In this document: positions 7,008 through 13,507 of the stretch, piece by piece
Layout of the letters: each line of letters begins with the position of its first letter
Position numbering within the stretch: the stretch's first letter is position 1
Assembly: GCA_020634895.1 (NCBI GenBank)
Contig: JACKAV010000005.1
Location: 1-64,000, forward strand
DNA: 64,000 nucleotides
Origin: Anaerolineales bacterium
GTDB taxonomy: Bacteria; Chloroflexota; Anaerolineae; Anaerolineales; Villigracilaceae
Reading direction: 5' to 3'
Translations under genes and position numbers: made by a program
Notes under the pieces: generated by a model
The model's database searches: none
The model's input: the letters and a program-made list of their open reading frames with translations, nothing else
What the model was told of the DNA's origin: nothing

Positions 7008-8261
7008 ATGACAACGCTATCAAATATCGACACATTAAAACATCTCGAAGGCAGGGAAAACCTACTCCTGCGCCTTGTCGAATTGACGGTGACGCTCAAC
7101 TCCACGCTCGACCTCAACAAACTGCTGCAACTCATCACCACCACCGCAACCGAAGCCCTTAACTGCGAAGCCGCATCCATCCTTCTTTTCGATGATAAAA
7201 ATCCGCGCCTCTATTTTGCCGCCGCCACCGGCTCAGACCCGGAACAGCTCGCCGAAATCCCCGTCCCCATCGACAGCAGCCTGGCGGGTACCATCTTCCG
7301 CACGAATCAACCGCTCATCCTGAACAACGTAAAGAACGACCCGCGCCATTATCAGATCGTCTCCGAACACGTCCACGTGGAGATCAAGTCGCTGCTTGGC
7401 GTGCCCATGCCCATCAAGGACCATGTCGTCGGCGTGCTGGAAGCGATCAACAAACGCGACGGAAATTTCGACGAGACCGACGCCGCCATTTTTTCCGTGC
7501 TTGCCGCACATGCCGCCATTGCGATCAACAACGCGCGTTTGTTCCAGTCCCGCCAGCAGGCGTTGGAGAAAGTGCGCGTCATGAACGAGATCAAGAACAA
7601 CTTCCTTTCATTGGCGTCGCACGAACTGCGAACTCCGCTCGGCATCATCATCGGCTACGCCACATTCCTGCAGGAGAAATCCCGCGGCGAATCGACCGAA
7701 CACGCGGGTCAGGTGCTGACCGCCGCCGCCCAAATGCGTTCCCTGCTCGACCAGATGAACAACCTCACCATGCTGCAATCCGATGAGATGATCCTTCGGA
7801 AAGTGAAAGTCCCTGTGCAGGATATTCTGCACTTCGCGCTGGATGAGATCAAGTACACCGCCGCACGGCGGGACCTTCAGCTTGTCCTTGCGTTTCAAGA
7901 GGAACCCATCACTGTGAATGTGGACCCCGATAAGACCATCCTCGCCATTGTGAACCTGCTCAACAACGCCATCCGCTTTTCGCCGGAGAAGAGCGAGCTG
8001 ACTCTCGGCGCAGTGGAAGAAGGCAAGCAAGTCCTCGTCTGGGTACAGGACCGCGGCATAGGCATCCCGGTCGATAAGCTGCAAAAAGTGTTCGAAGAGT
8101 TCTATCAGATCGAACCGCCCAACACCCGTCAGCACGGCGGATTGGGCATCGGCTTGACCATTGCCAAAGGCATCATCGAAGCGCAGGGCGGCAGGATATG
8201 GGTCGAATCTGAGGGCATTGGGCGCGGATCAACGATCAAAGCCCTGTTGCCTACGGGATAA
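7008..8261 (+). CDS. GAF-domain sensor histidine kinase
   Basis: This 417-residue protein appears cytoplasmic. It has a GAF domain (residues about 20-180, with AASILLFDD and SLLGVPM), a HisKA dimerisation domain with the phospho-acceptor His in SLASHELRTPLG, and a C-terminal ATPase. The ATPase shows an N-box (NLLNNAIRFS), G1 (VQDRGIGIP), an F-box (VFEEFYQ) and G2 (GLGIGLTIAKG). There is no transmembrane segment, so it should sense an internal or diffusible signal. No response regulator is adjacent; the gene is divergent from SHMT-GcvT and followed by tRNA genes, so its partner is elsewhere. The ATG at 7008 is preferred; an in-frame GTG at 6969 would add 13 residues. Confidence 0.9.
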   Translation: MTTLSNIDTLKHLEGRENLLLRLVELTVTLNSTLDLNKLLQLITTTATEALNCEAASILLFDDKNPRLYFAAATGSDPEQLAEIPVPIDSSLAGTIFRTNQPLILNNVKNDPRHYQIVSEHVHVEIKSLLGVPMPIKDHVVGVLEAINKRDGNFDETDAAIFSVLAAHAAIAINNARLFQSRQQALEKVRVMNEIKNNFLSLASHELRTPLGIIIGYATFLQEKSRGESTEHAGQVLTAAAQMRSLLDQMNNLTMLQSDEMILRKVKVPVQDILHFALDEIKYTAARRDLQLVLAFQEEPITVNVDPDKTILAIVNLLNNAIRFSPEKSELTLGAVEEGKQVLVWVQDRGIGIPVDKLQKVFEEFYQIEPPNTRQHGGLGIGLTIAKGIIEAQGGRIWVESEGIGRGSTIKALLPTG

Positions 8262-8288
8262 TTCCCCCGATTTTTAACGTCCCTTTTA

Positions 8289-8317
8289 TTGACATTCCCC
8301 CCTCCCTCAGGTAGAAT
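8289..8317 (+). promoter_or_regulatory. Sigma70-type promoter of the tRNA-Ala / leuS region
   Basis: A perfect -35 TTGACA (8289-8294) and a -10 TAGAAT (8312-8317) are separated by exactly 17 bases, with the first tRNA starting 22 bases after the -10 box. It is the only strong promoter seen before the tRNAs and could also read into the T-box and leuS. Confidence 0.75.
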
Positions 8318-8338
8318 AGCCCTCGCCTTTTGAACGAC

Positions 8339-8414
8339 GGGCCTGTAGCGCAGTTGGGAGCGCGCCTCAATCGCACTGAGGAGGTCAGGGGTTCGAATCC
8401 CCTCAGGTCCACCA
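8339..8414 (+). tRNA. tRNA-Ala (anticodon CGC)
   Basis: This is a full 76-base cloverleaf with encoded CCA. The acceptor stem GGGCCTG/CAGGTCC contains the G3:U70 pair that marks alanine tRNAs. The anticodon stem CCTCA/TGAGG encloses the loop atcgcac with anticodon CGC, which reads GCG. The T-arm contains GGTTCGAATCC. It lies 22 bases after a consensus promoter. Confidence 0.95.
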
Positions 8415-8501
8415 GGACAGTGACCAGTAGATGGTACTCAGTAATCAGTCACTGCCCACAACACTGACCACTGGTCACTTAACAACTGATTACTGAAATC
8501 T
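8415..8501. repeat. Inverted-repeat spacer between the two tRNA-Ala genes
   Basis: The spacer carries interleaved inverted words: AGTGACCAGT with ACTGGTCACT, and CAGTAATCAGT with ACTGATTACTG. Similar 'cagtaatcagtgac' words occur after lutA (13318-13355). It could form a hairpin between the two tRNAs that guides processing, but it looks more like a member of a dispersed repeat family. Confidence 0.6.
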
Positions 8502-8577
8502 GGGCCCATAGCGCAGTTGGGAGCGCGTCTCAATGGCATTGAGAAGGTCGAGGGTTCGAATCCCTCTGGGTCCACCA
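8502..8577 (+). tRNA. tRNA-Ala (anticodon GGC)
   Basis: This is a 76-base cloverleaf with encoded CCA. The acceptor stem GGGCCCA/TGGGTCC again has the alanine-specific G3:U70 pair. The anticodon stem TCTCA/TGAGA encloses atggcat with anticodon GGC, which reads GCC and GCU. The D-arm and T-arm are nearly identical to those of the first tRNA-Ala, suggesting a local duplication followed by an anticodon change. Confidence 0.95.
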
Positions 8578-8581
8578 CATT

Positions 8582-8609
8582 GCAGGGGCGGGGTTACCCG
8601 CCCTTTTAC
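8582..8609. repeat. Short palindrome of the 'gtaggggc' family
   Basis: The sequence gcaggggcggggttacccg and the following cccttttac form a near-perfect inverted repeat. The same core (ggggcggggt-accccgccc) is found inside metH at 38451-38476 and, altered, inside gcvT at 3931-3954. Confidence 0.7.
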
Positions 8610-8618
8610 AAAAGTCAA

Positions 8619-8864
8619 AGCAGGAGTAGTAGGTCGTCCCGTCAGCGAGAAGGGAGAGCGAGGTGTGAGCCCTTCAACGGCATCCAACGGGAATGCCCAG
8701 ACCGAACTCGCCTGACTGCTCGAAAGAGCGGCTGCGTGGATGAATGAAGTAGTCCATGCCGGGAATGCCCGTTACAGCGTTCAAAGAGCGTTCGTTGATC
8801 GAACGAATCTGGGTGGTACCGCGGAGAGAACTCTTCGTCCCTGATGTGGATGAAGGGTTTTTTT
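8619..8864 (+). promoter_or_regulatory. T-box riboswitch, leucine specifier CTC, upstream of leuS
   Basis: The canonical T-box word TGGGTGGTACCGCG is at 8810-8823. Stem I closes GCAG/CTGC and GGTC/GACC around a specifier loop with the AGTA S-turn on the 5' side and GAA-CTC-G on the 3' side. The specifier CTC (8707-8709) is a leucine codon. A terminator follows (stem cttcgtcc/ggatgaag, about 8834-8855, then ggg and seven T). Uncharged tRNA-Leu binding should stabilise the antiterminator and let transcription reach leuS (family knowledge). The gap from the terminator to leuS is about 260 bases and holds repeats and a small ORF. Confidence 0.93.
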
Positions 8865-8885
8865 GTTTTTATATAGTCCGTCAGT

Positions 8886-8955
8886 GCAGGCGAAGCAATC
8901 CCCTGCACTGTTGGAGATTGCTTCGGCGGGACGAACACCGCCTCGCAATGACAAT
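8886..8955. repeat. Palindromic repeat with CGAAGCAATC / GATTGCTTCG arms
   Basis: Just past the T-box terminator, gcaggcgaagcaatccc and ggagattgcttcggcggg form an inverted repeat, followed by gcctcgcaatgac. It looks like a mobile palindrome inserted between the terminator and leuS. No gene function is seen in it. Confidence 0.6.
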
Positions 8956-8976
8956 AATCGGATAAAGGAGGCACGC

Positions 8977-9048
8977 ATGAACATTAAACGTAATTTCTGG
9001 AAGCAGGGTCCCTTACTTGCGGGTCTTCTTTTGAATACACTCATGTAG
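8977..9048 (+). CDS. Leucine-rich 23-residue small ORF between T-box and leuS
   Basis: The ORF has a strong ribosome-binding site (aaaggaggcacgc then ATG) and encodes MNIKRNFWKQGP followed by LLAGLLLNTLM. Six of the 23 residues are leucine, clustered near the end, with codons TTA, CTT, CTT, CTT, TTG and CTC. It ends at a TAG contributed by the adjacent repeat (9044-9113). One reading is a leucine leader peptide adding translation-based control to the T-box. The other is the front end of a gene truncated by repeat insertion. I favour neither strongly. Confidence 0.4.
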   Translation: MNIKRNFWKQGPLLAGLLLNTLM

Positions 9049-9113
9049 GTCAGGCTTTCAGCCTGACGAACTTTATAAAATCATGGCGGGTTGAAAACCC
9101 GCCCTACGAAATA
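9044..9113. repeat. Double-palindrome element directly upstream of leuS
   Basis: Two hairpins, gtcaggctttcagcctgac and ggcgggttgaaaacccgcc, are bounded by outer words gtaggtc and ccctacg that look like the ends of one element. It has the same plan as the other double-hairpin repeats in the window and leaves only about 15 bases before the leuS start. Confidence 0.65.
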
Positions 9114-9127
9114 TTTACGAGGTAAGA

Positions 9128-11881
9128 ATGGCTACTACTAAAAAAGATACAAAAAAGAAGACCGTCAAGAAGTCCACGACGAAAACTGTGAAAAAGGCTG
9201 TCAAACCGGCTGCAAAGAAAGCGACCAAGTCGACGGCTAAGACAACTGTCAAAAAGGCGAGTCAGCCCAAGGTCAAGAAAGAGGCGGTGAAGTCAAAGGC
9301 GATTGTCCCTGCGCCGAAGGCTGCCATCACACCGGTGACAGAGAAACCCAAAGCCATCGTCCCGGCGCAGAAAAAAGAAAATGCAAAAGAGGTGAAAAAG
9401 GTGAAAGACCTGTCCTACAACCCCGGCAGTATCGAGAAGAAATGGCAGGCGAAATGGGACGCGGACCAGTTGTACCGCTCCGTTATCGACAACAGCAGAC
9501 CAAAACATTACGCGCTGACAATGCTGCCCTACCCCAGCGGCGACCTGCACATCGGTCATTGGTATGCCATGACGCCGTCCGATGCGCGCGCGCGCTTCAA
9601 GCGGATGCAAGGCTATAACGTGTTGTTCCCGATGGGATTCGACGCGTTCGGTCTGCCTGCGGAAAACGCCGCCATCAAGGACGGCGTCCACCCGATGAAA
9701 CGCACCAGGCAAAATATCGAGCGCATGCGCAAACAATTACGTTCGATGGGTGCCATGTTCGATTGGGAGCGTGAAGCCGTCTCCAGCGACCCCGAATACT
9801 ATAGATGGACCGAATGGTTCTTCATCCAGTTATACAAAGCCGGGTTGGCTTACCGCAAAATGTCGCCGGTGGATTTCTGCCCGCACTGCAACACGACCCT
9901 GGCGCGTGAACAGGTCTGGGGTGATGACCGTCACTGCGAACGCTGCGGCACGCCCGTCATTAAGAAAGACTTGGAACAGTGGTTCTTCAAAGCGACTCAA
10001 TATGCGGATGAACTGCTGCGCTTCGAAGGCATCGACTGGCCCGAGCGCGTCAAGACCCTGCAAACGAATTGGATCGACCGCTCCGAAGGCGCCTCGGTCA
10101 TTTTCAAAACCGAAGCTGGGAACCACGACGTTGAGATTTTCACCACCCGTCCCGACACGCTGTGGGGCGCGACCTTCATGGTCTTTGCACCGGAGCATTC
10201 ACTGGTCGACGAAGTCACTTCGCCCGAGCAGAAAGCCGCTGTGGAAGAATACAAAGTCCAGGCGGCGCGTCAGTCCGACATTCAGCGCGGCGCAGTGGAT
10301 AAAGAAAAGACCGGCGTGTTCACCGGCGGGTACGCCATCAACCCGGTCAACGGCGCGCGCATACCGATCTGGATCGCGGATTATGTTTTGATGTCCTACG
10401 GCACGGGCGCGATCATGGCTGTCCCTGCGCACGACGAGCGTGACTTTGCTTTTGCTAAAAAGTATGACCTGCCCATTATTCCGGTGATCCTGCCCGAAGG
10501 TCAGAGTGAGGCGGTTGTTGGTGATGAGGCATATATCGGCGCAGGCGTCATGGTCAACTCCGGCATGTTGGACGGCACACCCGTCAACACCGAAAAGGGA
10601 CGCAAGAATCCCAGCATCGCAAAAATCATCGACTGGCTGGAAGAAAAAGGCGTCGGCAAGGAATCAGTCAACTATCGATACCGTGACTGGCTGATTTCTC
10701 GTCAGCGTTATTGGGGTTCGCCCATCCCGATGGTGCATTGTGATATTCACGGCTGGAACCCCGTACCTGAAGATCAACTGCCCGTGACCCTGCCCGAAGA
10801 TGTGGAGTGGAAGCCGACCGGCGAAAGTCCGTTGAAACTGCACCCCACCTGGAAGAACACCACCTGCCCGATCTGCGGCGGACCCGCCACACGCGAAACC
10901 GACACGATGGACACCTTCATGTGCTCGTCGTGGTATCACCTGCGTTATCTGTCGCCGCATTACGATAAGGGTCCGTTCGACGAAGAGGAATACAACTACT
11001 GGATGCCTGTCGACACGTACACTGGCGGCATCGAACACGCCACCATGCACCTGCTGTACACGCGTTTCTTCCACAAGGCAATGCGCGATATCGGCATTAC
11101 CGAAGGTCACGAACCGATGCTGCAACTGCGCAATCAGGGCATGGTGCTGGGCGAAGACAACGAGAAGATGTCCAAGAGCCGCGGCAATGTTATCGCGCCG
11201 GATATATTGGTGGACAAATACGGCGCCGACACCGTCCGCGCGTACCTGATGTTCTTTGCGCGCTGGGATATGGGCGCACCGTGGGACTCACAAGGCATCG
11301 AAGGCTCTGCCCGCTGGATTCGCCGCGTGTGGACTTTGTTCACCGACCCGCAAAACGCCTCAGGCTCCGCCGGAACTGCCTCCGATGAAACCAAGCGGAA
11401 TCTACGCCGAAAGGTTCACCAGACTCTGAAACGAGTGACGCGTGACTTCGAAAACTTCGAATTCAACACCATCGTCTCTTCGCTGATGGAGTTGATGAAC
11501 GAAATGTACAAAGCGCGCGAAGCCGGAGCCGTCGGCACGGACGAGTGGAAGGAAGCGCAGGAAATCTACCTGAAAATGATGGCGCCCGTCGCTCCACACA
11601 TTGCCGAAGAATTGTGGGTCGATTACATGGGCAAGCCCTACTCCATCCACCAGCAGCAATGGCCCGTGGTGGACGAAGCAGCCGCGAAGGAAGATGTGAT
11701 CGAGATCCCCGTCCAGATAAACGGCAAGGTCCGAGACCGTGTCACAGTTGCCGCCGACGCCAGCGAAGCGGATATCAAATCCGCGGTCATGGCAAGTGAA
11801 GCGGTCCAGAAACACCTGGAAGGCAAAGAGCCGAAGAAAGTGATCGTAGTCAAAGGCAAACTGGTCAGCCTGGTGGTTTAA
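9128..11881 (+). CDS. leuS: Leucyl-tRNA synthetase with Lys-rich N-terminal extension
   Basis: This 917-residue class I synthetase charges tRNA-Leu. The HIGH motif is in SGDLHIGHWY (near residue 140), the zinc-type cysteines in CPHCNTTL and CERCGTP, the CP1 editing-domain motif in TTRPDTLWGATF, and the KMSKS motif in NEKMSKSRGNV. Bacterial enzymes are usually about 800-870 residues; this one has about 95 extra N-terminal residues made almost only of Lys, Ala, Thr, Val and Pro before the catalytic start (SYNPGSIEKKWQ). The tail resembles histone-H1-like or nucleic-acid-binding tails and might add tRNA or ribosome affinity (inference). The gene is under a leucine T-box. The start is supported by gaggtaag upstream, with no later Met before the catalytic domain in the usual position. 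Confidence 0.96.
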   Translation: MATTKKDTKKKTVKKSTTKTVKKAVKPAAKKATKSTAKTTVKKASQPKVKKEAVKSKAIVPAPKAAITPVTEKPKAIVPAQKKENAKEVKKVKDLSYNPGSIEKKWQAKWDADQLYRSVIDNSRPKHYALTMLPYPSGDLHIGHWYAMTPSDARARFKRMQGYNVLFPMGFDAFGLPAENAAIKDGVHPMKRTRQNIERMRKQLRSMGAMFDWEREAVSSDPEYYRWTEWFFIQLYKAGLAYRKMSPVDFCPHCNTTLAREQVWGDDRHCERCGTPVIKKDLEQWFFKATQYADELLRFEGIDWPERVKTLQTNWIDRSEGASVIFKTEAGNHDVEIFTTRPDTLWGATFMVFAPEHSLVDEVTSPEQKAAVEEYKVQAARQSDIQRGAVDKEKTGVFTGGYAINPVNGARIPIWIADYVLMSYGTGAIMAVPAHDERDFAFAKKYDLPIIPVILPEGQSEAVVGDEAYIGAGVMVNSGMLDGTPVNTEKGRKNPSIAKIIDWLEEKGVGKESVNYRYRDWLISRQRYWGSPIPMVHCDIHGWNPVPEDQLPVTLPEDVEWKPTGESPLKLHPTWKNTTCPICGGPATRETDTMDTFMCSSWYHLRYLSPHYDKGPFDEEEYNYWMPVDTYTGGIEHATMHLLYTRFFHKAMRDIGITEGHEPMLQLRNQGMVLGEDNEKMSKSRGNVIAPDILVDKYGADTVRAYLMFFARWDMGAPWDSQGIEGSARWIRRVWTLFTDPQNASGSAGTASDETKRNLRRKVHQTLKRVTRDFENFEFNTIVSSLMELMNEMYKAREAGAVGTDEWKEAQEIYLKMMAPVAPHIAEELWVDYMGKPYSIHQQQWPVVDEAAAKEDVIEIPVQINGKVRDRVTVAADASEADIKSAVMASEAVQKHLEGKEPKKVIVVKGKLVSLVV

Positions 11882-11889
11882 GTCCAAAT

Positions 11890-11925
11890 AAAAACCCTGA
11901 TGGTCTTACGACCATCAGGGTTTTT
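11890..11925 (+). terminator. Terminator of leuS
   Basis: The stem aaaaaccctgatggtc/gaccatcagggttttt has a 4-base loop and lies 8 bases past the leuS stop. A-rich and T-rich sides make it potentially bidirectional. Confidence 0.9.
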
Positions 11926-12031
11926 AGAGATTTCAAATGTGGGGGAATTGTGAAGAAAACGTCAAGAAATCTCGATTGTCATTTGTTATTAATAAAGTAA
12001 ATATATATTCGGCAAAAAAGGAGACACATTC

Positions 12032-12523
12032 ATGAATACCCCCAAACGATATAACCCTGCACTGGTCACGCTTCATTGGCTGACCGTTATCCTGTTGTTC
12101 GGCGCAGGCATGCTTTCAGAAGGCGGAGGGCGCTCACCCATCAACATCCACATGATCCTGGGGTCACTGCTGCTGATCGTCATGATCGCCAGATTGATCG
12201 TCCGTTTTACATCCCCGCGCCCTGCACCACTCAGCGCAGGAAATGCGTTTTTCAATAAGATCGGCGAATTGACCCATCTCGGTCTGTACTTGCTTGCTTT
12301 CTTCATCCTCGGCATGGGCGGATTGATCGCTTATAACAGGAATCTATTCGGCTATCTTCTGGACAACACTGCCAGTGTCACCCGCGCAGGCGCATTGGGA
12401 ATCGTTCATCATCTGGGCTGGTTCCTCATCATTATGCTGGTCTTTCTCCACGTTGGCGCCGCCTTGTATCATCAGTTCATCCTCAAGGATAATATCCTGT
12501 CCCGCATGTGGTACGGAAAATAG
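12032..12523 (+). CDS. Cytochrome b561-family membrane haem protein
   Basis: This 163-residue protein has four predicted membrane helices: LVTLHWLTVILLFGAG, HMILGSLLLIVMIARLIV, GLYLLAFFILGMGGLI and LGWFLIIMLVFLHVGAAL. Histidines sit in the expected places for b-haem ligation (LHW in helix 1, IHM at helix 2, HH and LHV in helix 4). The length fits the bacterial CybB-like group, which transfers electrons between quinol and periplasmic acceptors. aaaaaggagacac precedes the ATG. It appears to be a single-gene unit with terminators on both sides, so its redox partner is not shown by context. Confidence 0.88.
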   Translation: MNTPKRYNPALVTLHWLTVILLFGAGMLSEGGGRSPINIHMILGSLLLIVMIARLIVRFTSPRPAPLSAGNAFFNKIGELTHLGLYLLAFFILGMGGLIAYNRNLFGYLLDNTASVTRAGALGIVHHLGWFLIIMLVFLHVGAALYHQFILKDNILSRMWYGK

Positions 12524-12546
12524 AACCTTCAACGAACACCGTCAAA

Positions 12547-12577
12547 AGTCCCAACAAGCCCGTTGGGACTTTTTTTG
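12547..12577 (+). terminator. Terminator after cytochrome b561
   Basis: The stem agtcccaac/gttgggact has a 6-base loop and is followed by seven T. It ends 20 bases before the lutA start. Confidence 0.88.
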
Positions 12578-12596
12578 TCCGTCGTATAATTTGACC

Positions 12597-13322
12597 ATGC
12601 CTACCGTCCAACTCTTCATCACCTGCCTGACCGATTCATTCTTCCCCGAAACTGGAGAAGCCGTCGTGGAGATTCTCCAACGCCTCGGCTGTGACGTGGA
12701 CTTCGCCCCCGACCAAACCTGCTGCGGACAGCCGCAATTCAACGCCGGTCTGCGGACGGATGCGCGAGCCATTGCAAAACATACTATTGAGTTGTTCGAG
12801 AAAACCCAGGGAGATATTGTCACGCCATCCGGTTCGTGTGCGCATCAATTCAGACATAACTATTTGGAACTTTTCGAAGGGGATGCTGAATGGTATCCGC
12901 GTGCAGAGGCGTTTGGCAAACGGGTTTTTGAATTTACCGAATATATCGTGGATAAACTCCACATCACCGACCTCGGCGCAAAATGGGACGGTTTGCTCAC
13001 CTATCATCCATCCTGCCATACCCTGCGCGGCATCAACGTGGACAGGCAACCGCATGCCTTGTTGCAAAACGTCCACGGCGCGACGCTGGTGGAACTACCC
13101 AACTCACACGAATGCTGCGGCTTCGGCGGCGTGATGTCCGTCGAACACCCCGAACTCTCGGCGGAGTGGCTGAAGCGCAAAATATCCAACCTCGAAAAGA
13201 CTCAATCGCCCACACTCGTTGTCACCGATGCAGGCTGTCTCATGCACATCATGGGCGGATTGAAGAGGCAGGGAAAGACACAAAAGGTTATTCATATCGC
13301 AGAAGTTTTGGCAAATCAGTGA
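12597..13322 (+). CDS. lutA: LutA-type Fe-S oxidoreductase subunit of lactate utilisation
   Basis: This 241-residue protein has two CCG domains, the signature of LutA/GlcF/HdrB-type proteins that bind Fe-S clusters. They are QTCCGQPQFNAG with SGSCAHQFRH in the first half, and YHPSCHTLRG with HECCGFGGVMSVE in the second. In the LutABC system it acts with the ferredoxin-like LutB and with LutC to oxidise L-lactate to pyruvate. lutB-lutC follows 185 bases downstream on the same strand. ATG 12597 begins MPTVQLFITCLTD as in the family; the upstream in-frame extension runs through the previous gene's terminator and was rejected. Confidence 0.92.
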   Translation: MPTVQLFITCLTDSFFPETGEAVVEILQRLGCDVDFAPDQTCCGQPQFNAGLRTDARAIAKHTIELFEKTQGDIVTPSGSCAHQFRHNYLELFEGDAEWYPRAEAFGKRVFEFTEYIVDKLHITDLGAKWDGLLTYHPSCHTLRGINVDRQPHALLQNVHGATLVELPNSHECCGFGGVMSVEHPELSAEWLKRKISNLEKTQSPTLVVTDAGCLMHIMGGLKRQGKTQKVIHIAEVLANQ

Positions 13323-13500
13323 ACAGTGATTAGGAATCAGTAATCAGTGACTAAGAGAGCGTTTTGAAATTCATGTTTACAACAGATGAACACAGATAAA
13401 TTGGATTTAAAGGCGATCTCATCGTTTTTTTTCATCAAAATCAGCGTTCATCCGTGTTTATCTGTGGTGAATTCCGAGTTAAGAAACACTCTCTAACGGA
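13320..13500. repeat. Repeat-filled gap between lutA and lutBC
   Basis: Two repeat types are seen. Positions 13318-13355 carry short 'cagtgattaggaatcag' words like those in the tRNA spacer. Positions 13381-13475 carry an inverted repeat, with acagatgaacacagataaa on one side and tttatctgtggtgaatt on the other. The insertions separate two genes that are usually adjacent. Confidence 0.6.
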
Positions 13501-13507
13501 CTTGATA

